A DNA stretch of 64,000 bases from Erythroxylum novogranatense (Eukaryota; Streptophyta; Magnoliopsida; Malpighiales; Erythroxylaceae), in contig CM057228.1 in the NCBI GenBank assembly GCA_029891385.1, positions 34,475,023 through 34,539,022 of the forward strand. The letters are read 5' to 3'. The notes beneath the pieces were generated by a model, which saw only the letters and a program-made list of their open reading frames with translations, was not told the origin of the DNA and ran no database searches. The translations under genes were made by a program, and so were the position numbers. This document shows, in pieces, positions 20,784 to 30,372 of this stretch (position 1 is its first letter; each line of letters begins with the position of its first letter).

Positions 20784-22905
20784 TGTAGGTGTAAGTCGAC
20801 TTGTACCATCTGTAAGTCGACTTATGCTTGCTCGGTACTGATAAGTCACCTTGTTCACCAGTGTAAGTCGACTTATGTATGTCCAGTACCATAAGATTGT
20901 TAGAGTAGTGCCCTAAAGGCAATCCCCTTTAGCACATTTTGTTCATAGTCATGTACAGACGTTATGAATAAATAAAACAAGGCATATTTCATTTATTTGA
21001 TGTTCATTTTGTTATGAATTGATGTTGATCTTTAATCAAATTAATGAAGTCCATGATATATGACATAGCATGAAGGAAATTATGATGTGATCATACTACT
21101 GAGATTCCTATCATGTGCAATTATGTCAAGATCTAAATTATCCTAGTCATAGGATTAACGAGACCGACATTGTTAATCCGGATAGATTAGAACATGTCAT
21201 ATTCCTTGATTTGATCAAGCGGTGGATCTCGAAACTGTAAATATTGAGATATTTAGATTTGACATGTGGATGCTTACTAGTGGTAGTAAGTACATCGATG
21301 ACCCGCCATGAGATCATCACATGGGTATTCTATTATAATGTCGTTGATAATCTCATCATAGCAATGGTGCAAGTATCCTTAGACTTGAGGTATTCAAGGA
21401 TATCTTGATACTTGATTACGTGCTTTGACTCCATTCCTTATTGCCTTCGAGAGGTCGCTCGTAGGGTGGTGCTTGGAGTGCAGTTTGAGGTATTCAATGT
21501 AATTGAGTAGCCAATAAAGGATTCACCACTTCGGAATAGCGAGAATAGATACCCATAGCTTCTTGTCAGATCATTACTTGAAGTCTCTCACGCGGAGCAC
21601 ACCCGTGTCATGAAGAGGGTCTTCATGGACATATAAAGTAATGAGTCCGGACGAGACCCGATATCACTTGGGCTAGAGTCAGTCTAGTGAGAGTTGACAC
21701 TTTGACCATACTCATAACCAAGTGAGGTATAGGATGGTGAAAGGAAGAATTGCACGGTAATTGTCTATGGAAAGGTTCGTGATCTGGTTCCTGATGAGCT
21801 CGGGTTCATTAGTCAAACCAATTACTTTCCGGTCAATTGGGGGTCATGATGTGTTGCTAGACGCCGCTCATGACTTGCTTAGATTAAGTATTAATCTAAG
21901 TGGCCAACATAACCGGGAACCTAATGGATCACACGCATAAGAGTGACTAGGAAATCTGTAAAATAGTTTTGGATAGTGATCCAATATCTGGAGAGCAATA
22001 GGATTAAATGGATCCCGATGAGATTGGGATATGTCCCGATGTGATCGTGACATTGACATTGCTAAAAAGGGTCTCCGTCGATTTTTCTATGCATCGGGCC
22101 CGCCAGAACAGTAGGGCCAATTCCAAAGTGTTGGACCGCTTCAGAACTATATATATCAATTAATTAATTAGATTAATTAATTAATATATATGGACATGTG
22201 TCATTACCTAATGGGAGGAGATGAAGTTTGAAAAGTCAAACTTCATCATTAAACCATTTCTTTAACCCACTTACGTGGGGCTCTCCCATTCAAGCCTTTT
22301 ATATGCCCTTTAATGAGTTAAAGGAACATATGAGAAGCCTTAAGATTGAAGGAATTCGTTGGATTGCTCATGGGAGAAGATAAAGTGTTGACTAAGTCAC
22401 TTTTGACTAAATCAAAGATGATGCTTAACTTCATTTATTAATGGGTTAATAGCCATCCACGTGAACTCCCATCCAAGCCTTTTGATGGTCTTTAATTAAT
22501 TATAAGACATGGAAAATAAGGCTAAGCAAGAGAAGGGCCGTGGCTTTTGGAGAGGAAGAACCGAAACTTCATGGTTTAGGGTTTGGAAAATTTGATTTTC
22601 AAGGTTCCTCTTCATCTCTCTCTCATCTCTAAGCTTGTTCCTCAAGGTTTGATCACTTGCTATCCAAGGATAAGGTAAGATCTAGCAGTCTTTTCCTTAG
22701 TCTAGCTATTCCCGGGTCAAAGGGTTTGTCCCGGTTAGGTTTCCGACCTCTGCGTGGATACCGTTAGAGACGGTCTCCTTTGGTCGTTATGGTTTGACTA
22801 TTTATACATACACTTGGATCCTGGCTTTCGGGAACTTCCCGGAACAAAAAAAGTTTTGTTTTTCGCATTGTGTCCATGTGATGGACACCCCGGGATTTTC
22901 CTACA
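20784..22905 (+). repeat. E-family solo LTR nested in reverse orientation
   Basis: 2,122 bases from TGTAGGTGTAAG to GGGATTTTCCTACA, with TCCTA on both sides (20779-20783 and 22906-22910). It belongs to the same family as the LTR it sits in but faces the other way. Its first 115 bases carry three AAGTCGACTT palindromes before the sequence TGTTAGAGTAGTGCCC, where the outer copy begins. Confidence 0.88.
20793..20874. repeat. AAGTCGACTT palindromes in LTR extension
   Basis: Exact copies at 20793-20802, 20814-20823 and 20865-20874, with a degenerate AAGTCACCTT at 20843-20852. They lie at the very start of the LTR. Confidence 0.9.
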
Positions 22906-23137
22906 TCCTATGACTAGGAATGATAGGAATCTCAACAGTATGATCACATCATGATTTCCTTCATGTTATTTCATATATCATAGACCTCATTAATTTGGTT
23001 ATAGATCAATATCAATTCATAAATAATGAACATTAAATTAATGAAATATGCATTTCTTTATTATTGAAAATAAAGTATGTACATAACTTTGTACAAAATG
23101 CGCTAAAGGCGATTACCTTTAGTGCACTACTCTAGCA

Positions 23138-23778
23138 GTGAGTACACTATGTACTCAGTGAGTAGGAAAAAACATATATCGCAAACAGAACCCGATACAC
23201 ACCAAAATGGTCTAGATAATCTAAGGACGGGGTTTTCATGCATCTAGCATGCACATAACCACCTATGAAGTGAACATACATGACATAGAAACACATAGGC
23301 CTAGCATATGACTCAACATATATTGGTTAGGAACCACATAGGCCTAGCCTATTACTCATCTAATGAGCATAGTTTTCAGTTCCAATACACAAAAACAGAA
23401 AAATATCATATGTATAAATCAAATCTCGTTAGAAACAAAATCTCATAATAGGCCAAAATAATTATGTGTGTCGTCACTAGTTGGCCAAACTAATGTGCAC
23501 ACCCACCAATTCTTGGTGTTGGCTCTTTCATCTATGGTGAGTCCAGGCTATGGTCGACCAGAATGTTATAACCCTAGGTGATGACCTTGTCAGTAACCAG
23601 ACATCTAGATGTGCAATCACCCGTAAGTCCCGTAGAAAGGTGTCGATACAGGGAATCAACTTTTATGTACCAACGTTAAGGGTAAAAGATTCACTTAATT
23701 TATTGTGCCTAGCATACAAATGGTCAATCGTTACCTTACCTATTGGACCAATGGTGGTTGACAAATTAATTCCACTTA
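23138..23778 (-). repeat. Right LTR of element X, second segment
   Basis: This continues from 19181 after the GTGAG duplication (GTGAGTACACTATGTACTCAGTGAG resembles the GGTGAGTTT..ACTCAATGAGT phrase of other Gypsy LTRs). It stops where the LTR of Copia D begins. The 78-codon open frame at 23550-23786 has no recognisable content. Confidence 0.5.
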
Positions 23779-24056
23779 TGTTTTGATAATAATAAAATGT
23801 ATAGAATTGGTTAAGAAATTGTTTCAGGTATTTTGGGATTGATATTCGATGAAAGAATTGTACAGATCAAGATGGGCAAGTGTTTAATCATTGAAGAATC
23901 AAGATGGAAGTTTCCTATAAGTGAAAGAGGCTTAAATAATGAAGATTATAGAAGATTTGAGTGGATATTACCGTTGAAGCTTACATACGTCGACTAGAAC
24001 ATCATATGTCAACTAATATATGAAGATATGTCAACACAAGTCGACTAACAGCATAT

Positions 24057-24224
24057 AAGTCGACTTATCGTGGACCACAAGTCGACTTACACATCACAAG
24101 TCGACTTATAGAAGAGCGGAGATGCAATTTTACGTAAAATGTTGTCACAAGTCGACTTATACAACTCGACAAGTCGACTTATGGTCACAAGTCGACTTAT
24201 ACAACTCGACAAGTCGACTTATGG
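24057..24224. repeat. AAGTCGACTT cluster in LTR of D
   Basis: Seven exact decamers start at 24057, 24079, 24098, 24149, 24171, 24189 and 24211. The last four form two copies of one 40-bp unit (24145-24184 and 24185-24224). Confidence 0.92.
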
Positions 24225-24519
24225 GTACAGCACATTAATTCCAACGGTCCAATTAGCCAAAAATGGAAGGGAGATTATTAAGGAACGGTCATTTCAATCT
24301 AGCAACGGCTATAATAAGTCCCAACAGCTATATTTCTTCTTATATAAAGGGTGGATGATTGATGAAGAGTACACACAAGTTCTAGAAGTCAAAATACTCT
24401 TATCTTGCTCCAAATTGCTCATCATTGTTCTTACTTTGTTTACATTTGTATTGAGCACTTGTTCTTAGATCTTTATCCTATTTCTTTTACAAATTAAGTG
24501 ACTAGTGGTAGGTCACGTG

Positions 24520-24685
24520 TGAGGTAGCTTGAGCTGAAAATCAAGTGGTATTGGTAGGATTTGTGTCGGAAGACAAATCATTTGTAAAGGTAGCTTGAGT
24601 CGGAAATCAAGCGGTATTGGTAGGATTTGTGCCGGAAGACAAATCAAGTGTAAAGGTAGCTTGAGCCGGAAATCAAGTGGGATTG
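24520..24685. repeat. Tandem repeat in LTR of D
   Basis: The phrase AGGTAGCTTGAG.CG.AAATCAAG.GGTATTGGTAGGATTTGTG occurs about two and a half times with a unit of roughly 62 bases. Confidence 0.7.
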
Positions 24686-24932
24686 TAAGAGTTCACACTG
24701 AACTACAAAGTGTGTAATAAAGTGGTTTGCAAAATCCTAAGTGGGAGCTTAGGTAGAGGACGTAGGTCTTAGCACCGAACCTCTATAAAAATAGTGTTTG
24801 ATCTTCTTCCCTACTCTTTGTATTTAAATTTGTTTTAATTACTATTGTGTGAATTAACTTCTGATTTTATTGTAGAAATTCTTAAAGAATTTTAAAGATC
24901 TATTCAACCCCCCCTTCTAGATAGCTAACAAT

Positions 24933-24944
24933 TGGTATCAGAGC
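24933..24944 (+). other. Primer-binding site of Copia D
   Basis: TGGTATCAGAGC, an exact match to the initiator-Met tRNA end, two bases after the LTR. Confidence 0.9.
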
Positions 24945-24958
24945 AGAAGTATCCAGGG

Positions 24959-26227
24959 ATGGCACACAACAAACTAGCGGAAGAAGGTAACACAAATTAT
25001 CGCCCTCCTTTGTTTAATGATACTAATTATTCTTCTTGGAAAAACCCTATGAAGTATCACATTATAAGCGAGGGAGTGGAGTATTGGAAGATCATCATCT
25101 TCGGTCCACAAGCACCGTTGAAAGAAAATGGTGAGTTAAAAATGGAGCTGGAATATGACGACAATGACTAGAAGCAAGCCTACATCAATGAGAAGGTTAT
25201 GAAACTGATATATTGCGCTCTCATGGTCGAGGAAAGAAACTGAGTTAATTCTTGTACCAGCACTAAAGAAATGTGGGAAAGACTTCGCATCACCCACGAA
25301 GGAACCAACTAAGTCTGAGAAACAAAGATCAACATGCTTCTCCATGACTACGAAATGTTCGTCATGAAGGAAGGTGAGTCTATTTCCACTATGCTTGATC
25401 GTTTTGCAGAGATCATAAACGAATTAGGCAACCTTGGAAAGCATATGACGGATAGCGAGAAGGTGAAGAAAATTCTTCGCTCACTACCGAAGGAATGGGA
25501 CTCACAAGTCACCGCTATTATGGAGTCCAAGGATCTTAATCACTTGGAATTCAACGCTTGGTGGGATCACTCATCGACTATGAGATCATTCTCAAATCAA
25601 GAGGAGGTAGAGGTAAGTCACAAAATCAATTGCTTTAAAGGCTAATGTTTCTTCTCTTGATGAAAGTGATGAAGAAATAGATGAAGGCGAGGAAGGCGAA
25701 GAAATAGTAATGTACGCCGAAATTTGAGAAAATTCAAAGGACTTCTCAAAAATCGGAGGAAGGAATTAAATGGTGGAAGAAATGGAGAAAGGAAGAAATT
25801 TTCCATGGAAAGAAGATCCAGGGTTATGACGAAAAGAAAAGCTCATCCTCAAATTCAAATCTCCGAAAAATGACAAAGGGAAAAGAAAGCTAACCTTATA
25901 GCCACGTGGAGTGATGATGAGGAAGCATATCAAAGCAATGATGAAAACAACCTAACGCTTATGGCCAATAGCTCCTCAACAAGTGATGATGAAGATGAGG
26001 TAACTTTCTTTGATCAAGATCTTATAGAGTCTTTTAATGCTTTGCAAATTGATTTTGAAGAAGCTATTGAAATCAACAAGAAATTGAGAAAGAAAATAAG
26101 AGAATTGGTTGCTGAAAATAGTGCCTTACATGAGACTATTGATGATTTAGATAGTCCTAAAGAAGATCATTCTGCATAGGATTGAAAAGTTGCTCAATGT
26201 GCTAGATGCTTGAAAGATGGTCAGAGT
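24959..26227 (+). pseudogene. Copia D gag, broken and truncated
   Basis: The start is the Met at 24959 (MAHNKLAEEGNTNYRPPLF), just after the primer site. A first frame gives NDTNYSSWKNPMKYHI. A second (25334-25645) gives the UBN2/Retrotran_gag_2 part (LLHDYEMFVMKEGESISTML, KILRSLPKEWDSQVTAIMES). A third (25961-26179) is an acidic Ser/Asp stretch followed by a Lys/Glu coiled-coil-like segment. This layout resembles the Gag of the SIRE-type element at 12 kb. Stops near 25169, 25240 and 25310 and a zinc-knuckle region unreadable between 25650 and 25960 show decay. Pol is absent: sequence switches to an E-family LTR near 26228. Confidence 0.8.
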
Positions 26228-27391
26228 GAATATGTCATGAAGAGTGTCTTCATGGACATATAGAGTAATGAGTCCTAGGACAAGAACTGTTATCACTTGG
26301 GCTGGACTTGGTCTAGTAAGAGTTGACACTTTGACCATACTCATAACCAAGTGGGGTATAGGATGGTGAAAGGACGAATTGCACAGTAATTGTCTATGGA
26401 AGGGTTCGTGATCTGGTTCGTGATGAATACATCAAACCGATTACTTTCCGGTCAATTGGGGGTCATGATGTGTTGCTAGATACCGCTCATGACTTGCTCA
26501 GATTAATTGTTAATCTAAGTGGCCAACATAACCGGGAACCTAAAGGGTCATACGCATAAGAGTGACTTAGAGAATCTGTAAAATAGTAATTGGACAGAGT
26601 TCCAATTATGGAGAGCATTAGGATTAAATGGATCCCGATGAGATCGAGATATGTCCCGATGAGATCGCGACATCAATATTGCTAAGAAAGGTTTAGGAGT
26701 TTGTTTGACATCGGGGCCCATTCTGGCCAGTAGGACCAGGCCCAGTATGACTGGACCGCTTTAGCAATTATATATATATATATAATTAATTAATTAATTA
26801 AAAATTAATTAATTAATATATATATGTATAAGCGATGTAAGAAGGAGGAGATAGCTTCTAAGGAAGCTTTGACCAAGTCAATTGTCTTTATTACATTAAT
26901 GGTTTAATGTATATATATATGCATCCACGTGGATGCTTCACCTCCTAGCATTTTTCCTTGTCTTGAATTGTTCAAGACATACATATATATGCTAAAAGGA
27001 TATTGACAGAAGGATGGTCGAGAGAGAGAGAATAAGAGAGAAAAAGACTTAAGTGTTAAGTTGTTATGAAAAGTAAGTTTTCAAGCTTCCTCTCTCACGA
27101 TTCTCTCATCTTCTCCAAGCTCCACCAACGTCCATTCACTTGCTCTCCAAGGACAGAGGTAGGGTCTAGCAGCCTTTATTCTGTTCTAGCTATTCCCGGG
27201 TCAAAGGGGTTTGATCTGGTTAGGTTTTCTGATCTCTGCGTGGATACCTTTAGAGATAGTCTCTATTGGCTATTCAGGTTTGAGGTCTTCATACCGACAC
27301 CTGGATCCTGGGTTTCGGGAAAGTCCCGGGAACAAAAATTTTTGTTTTCCGCTTCCGGTAAATGTGATGTACCTCCCGGGATTTTCCTACA
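26228..27391 (+). repeat. Copia E 5' LTR, truncated
   Basis: It matches 34041-35193 of the 3' LTR closely and ends GGGATTTTCCTACA. The first 784 bases of the LTR are missing, including the expected AAGTCGACTT extension. A hairpin ATGAAGA-GTG-TCTTCAT lies at 26237-26253, an AT-rich TTAATTAATTAA palindromic stretch at about 26768-26825, and a G-box palindrome at 26921-26936. The open frame at 27066-27422 occurs in both LTRs only because LTRs are copies. Confidence 0.85.
26921..26936. promoter_or_regulatory. G-box palindrome in E LTR
   Basis: GCATCCACGTGGATGC is a perfect 16-bp palindrome centred on CACGTG, the G-box core bound by plant bZIP and bHLH factors. It directly follows a TATATATATAT run. 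The same palindrome is at 34729-34744. Function is inferred. Confidence 0.55.
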
Positions 27392-27392
27392 G

Positions 27393-27405
27393 TGGTATCA
27401 GAGAG
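27393..27405 (+). other. Primer-binding site of Copia E
   Basis: TGGTATCAGAGAG, matching the initiator-Met site for its first eleven bases, one base after the LTR. Confidence 0.85.
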
Positions 27406-28515
27406 TCTGGTGTCGTGTATGAAGCTAAAACCGAAGCTAGATCAGAAACCCTAAGTGCTGTTGACGTTGATGCATGCATACTGCCTGATTTTCGAATTTA
27501 TATTGTGATATATTTTTCGAAATTTTTCTGCCCATGAATGTTCATAACATGTTAGAGAATATGTATATGAAATTTCAGAATTTATTGATTTGATTTGATA
27601 TAGTTTTGCTAATTAATTCCCTAAGCTTACAGATGCTGTTTTTGAAACGATTTTGTGAACAGGCAGTAGTATAATATCAAGAATAAATTCTAGAAAAATC
27701 TTTTTCTGGATTTTCCTTCACCTACATGTCTCTAAGATGTTGGTGAATGTCTGTGAGCATGGAAATTGGATTTCAAGGTGATTGGATATTTATTTTCGAT
27801 TTTATTCTATGCTGTTGGGAATTGCTGTGTTGATGAACACAGAATTGGAATCGGTTTTGTTATTTTGGTTGACTGAGTTTTTGATGGCCTAAAATCCTGA
27901 AAAAATTCAGGTAGCATGTTCAGAACATTTAGTAACCTATATAAGTTTCTCAGAATTTATTGAAATTTTTTCATTGATCATTTCAAGCAATGTACAGAAC
28001 TGGACAGTTTTTGTGAAAATTGTTGGGACTGTTTTGCTTGGCTTGATTGAGTGTGCTTTTCCAGTTCCAATGCCTTGAACCATTTTTAATGTGATTAAAA
28101 ATGTGTTATCTTGATGTAGTATGATTGCCAAATTGAATTGCTTGAAATTGCTTTTCCAAGAATTTTTGAATGCCGAATTTGTCACATTTGTGTCTCGTTA
28201 GTATATTTCATTTTCTTGCTTGTTTTGGCCGTCACAATTTTTGTGACAAGTGCCGGAGTAGTTTTGAGAGTGTATACACTAGCTTGAGATGCTTAGGGTG
28301 AGAATTTGGGTGTTCCTAAATTATTTGGATATTTATGAGTTTTGACTCATTTCAAGCTTTTAATATAGTTTGACTATTTAAGGCATTCATAGATCAATGA
28401 AGTGTTCATTGATACATCAACTAACAGATATTACCTTAGGTATGATGGTATTGTGAATTGGAATTGCATTGATTGAGGAATTAGTCGATTAGAAATAATA
28501 GCAATCTTGCAGAAT

Positions 28516-28816
28516 AAGTCGACTTGTTTTCATCATAAGTCGACTTGTTTTCAGCATAAGTCGACTTGTTTGCTACATAAGTCGACTTGTTTGCCGGATA
28601 AGTCGACTTGTTTGCAGGATAAGTCGACTTGTTTTCTGGATAAGTCGACTTGTTTTCTGGATAAGTCGACTTGTTCAAAGTTTTTGCATAAGTCGACTTA
28701 TATTAGACAAGTCGACTTGTGTGTGGGCAGGAGCATAAGTCGATTTATATCAGACAAGTCGACTTGTGTGTGGGCAGTGGCGTAAGGCGACTTGCATTTG
28801 ATGTAAGGCGACTTAT
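28516..28816. repeat. 21-bp tandem array with AAGTCGACTT palindrome
   Basis: Exact decamers start at 28516, 28537, 28558, 28579, 28600, 28621, 28642 and 28663: eight copies at exactly 21-bp steps. Three more exact copies follow at 28690, 28709 and 28756, with degenerate ones to about 28816 (AAGTCGATTT, AAGGCGACTT). The unit reads ATAAGTCGACTTGTTTKCNKN. Because 21 is a multiple of three, both strands are open, giving KSTY and KSTC heptads; these are not genes. Confidence 0.95.
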
Positions 28817-28989
28817 GACATGCTCTAGTTGGATGATGGATGATTATAAGGATTGATTCAATGTGATTGATGACACCTAAATCATTCCATATAGTCCTAG
28901 TGACTATGATCCTTGACTTGGAGTCTAGAGTTTCTAAATCCTCCTCGGTATATGAAAACTAACGCCTTCCATTAATATGGTAAGAACCG

Positions 28990-29400
28990 AGTTCTTATAG
29001 GGATGGGTTGTTGGGTAAACCCAAGCTCACTCTATACGGATATGTTCAAACCATGAAAATATGATTTTCGATTAATGGGTTGGTTTTCACTGAAGCGTTG
29101 GTTTGTTGAGTAAACTTCAAGGTCAACGTGGACAGAGGTGAAATTGGGTAGCATATATCGGATGTATCGCATCAAAGAGTTGATACCCAATGTAAGTGCA
29201 CACATCAACAAGTTGATAGCATCGATCGATAGTTGTGTCTAAGATGTAATTAGATATCGATACCTCCCGAGACATAAGGTGGTTTGTTGGGTAAACCCAA
29301 GGTCATTCTCAAAGTCGGTTATCGATGATGCAATTGGTATGACCGATACCTACCGATTGACCTAAGTTGTGGCTTGTTGGGTAAACCCAAGGTCACTCTT
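28990..29400. repeat. Dispersed GTTGGGTAAACCCAAG repeat in leader of E
   Basis: Copies of TTGTTGGGTAAACCCAAG occur near 29007, 29284 and 29366, with a diverged copy (TTGTTGAGTAAACTTCAAG) near 29103. The core TTGGGTAAACCCAA is a near-perfect inverted repeat (TTGGGT..ACCCAA). Each copy is followed by GTCA or CTCAC and a CGATACC-type phrase. Confidence 0.7.
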
Positions 29401-29599
29401 AGCAATGTGGGATATCGACCCACTAGGACATTATGTCACTTTGTTTCTCCGGATTAAGTAAAGAGGGTTATGGATTCTAGGAAACTAGTGGGAGCCATAT
29501 GCATACATGCAAGTCCTTATGATCATGCAGGCATATCTATTCTATCATTCCTTCTCTTTATCGCGTTTAGGTTGATTGAAGAAGTCTTTCAGTGTGAAT

Positions 29600-30372
29600 T
29601 AATGCTCTCCTTTCTGGACCGATTTTCTTGATTGGTTAAGGACTCTAAGAATTGTTCTCAGATCTGAGGAACTGGGATATGTCCTAGATGTTCCACTTCC
29701 AGATGCACCTGCTGTCGATGCTTCTGATAAGGATCAGAAAGCATATTGTAAGCATCTAAAGGACAGTGATATGGATACTTGCTTTATGCTTGCCTCGATG
29801 TCACTAGAGCTGCGGAGCAAAGACGAGTCCATGGATGCTCACTCTATAGTATTTCATCTTAGGGAGGCTGTTTGATGAGCAAGCTCGATCTCGAAAGGTT
29901 CGAGACCTCGAGGCTTCTCTTCACCACAAAGATGGCTCGAGGGATATCTGCTGTGCAGTATGCCCTAAAGATGAATGGCTATATTGAGAGATTGGCCGTC
30001 TTAGAATTTGTAATGGATTATGAGTTAAGTAGAGACTTAATTCTGGATGGATTGTCTGATGGTTATTCACAGTTTGTGATAAACTATCGGATAAACCAAA
30101 TATCCACAACAATTCCTGAGCTGATCAATCTGCTCAAGACAGCTGAGCAGGCTATCAAGATAGATAGCAAGTGCTAGTGGTGGATGCTCCTTCTTACGGT
30201 TCTAGAAGAAAACCAAAGGAAGTGCCATCGAAGGAAAACCAAAGATTACGCCAAAAGGATTTTGCTTCGTTGTGGCAAATCTAGCCACCAGAATGCTAAA
30301 AAAATCTATCTGAGTCCTCGAAGCGATAAAGGCATCGGATGCCTCTACTCCTTCAAGTATGTTTGTCATTGA
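29600..30372 (+). pseudogene. Copia E gag, broken
   Basis: The best segment (29872-30177) reads KLDLERFETSRLLFTTKMAR, MNGYIERLAVLEFVMDYELS and INLLKTAEQAIK, a UBN2-type Gag with the usual order. Upstream, readable pieces (DVPLPDAPAVDASDKDQKAY near 29685-29755) are separated by a stop at about 29874. The zinc knuckle near 30265-30310 keeps only CGKSSHQN in place of a full CCHC motif. No single start codon can be chosen with confidence. Confidence 0.8.

Larger units (their letters stand above)
19182..23137 (-). repeat. E-family Copia solo LTR, interrupted
   Basis: It begins TGTAGGAAAATCC on the plus strand and ends CTCTAGCA at 23137, with GTGAG on both flanks (19177-19181 and 23138-23142). It is the reverse complement of the LTRs of Copia E (compare 19450-19590 with 27120-27270). 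Without the nested LTR it is about 1.8 kb. No internal sequence is present, so it is a solo LTR. In its own orientation it starts TGCTAGAGTAGTGC and lacks the AAGTCGACTT-bearing 5' extension of its nested relative. Confidence 0.85.
23779..24930 (+). repeat. Copia D 5' LTR
   Basis: 1,152 bases from TGTTTTGATAATAAT to TAGCTAACA, directly followed by an initiator-Met primer site. It holds a cluster of AAGTCGACTT palindromes (24057-24220) and, at 24520-24680, a repeated GGTAGCTTGAGTCGGAAATC phrase. ACTTA precedes it, but no matching duplication was found because the element's 3' half is missing. Confidence 0.8.
27406..29600 (+). other. Non-coding leader of Copia E
   Basis: 2.2 kb between primer site and gag without supported coding sequence. 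It contains the AAGTCGACTT array (28516-28816) and, at 28990-29400, four or more copies of a GGTTTGTTGGGTAAACCCAAGGTCA phrase spaced irregularly. Confidence 0.75.

Noticed and set aside
23550..23786. 78-residue frame next to Copia D
   Set aside because: Lies in the LTR of element X, resembles no protein I know and runs over the LTR border of D.
26768..26825. Long TATATA/TTAATTAA stretch as a possible replication origin or MITE
   Set aside because: It occurs in each E-family LTR (22150, 26770, 34580) at the same place, so it is part of the LTR; no terminal inverted repeats with own duplication.
27066..27422. 118-residue frame, also present at 34868-35137
   Set aside because: Duplicated as part of the two LTRs of Copia E, in the TATA-distal LTR part; no recognisable domain. 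It may be transcribed leader.
28516..28765. CRISPR-like regular array
   Set aside because: The repeat is only about 10-14 bases with 7-11-base gaps, inside a plant retrotransposon leader, and no cas-like gene exists.
28481..28785. Two overlapping open frames of KSTY and KSTC heptads on opposite strands
   Set aside because: They are produced by the 21-bp tandem array, whose unit length is a multiple of three. There is no start context or homology, and both strands are equally open.
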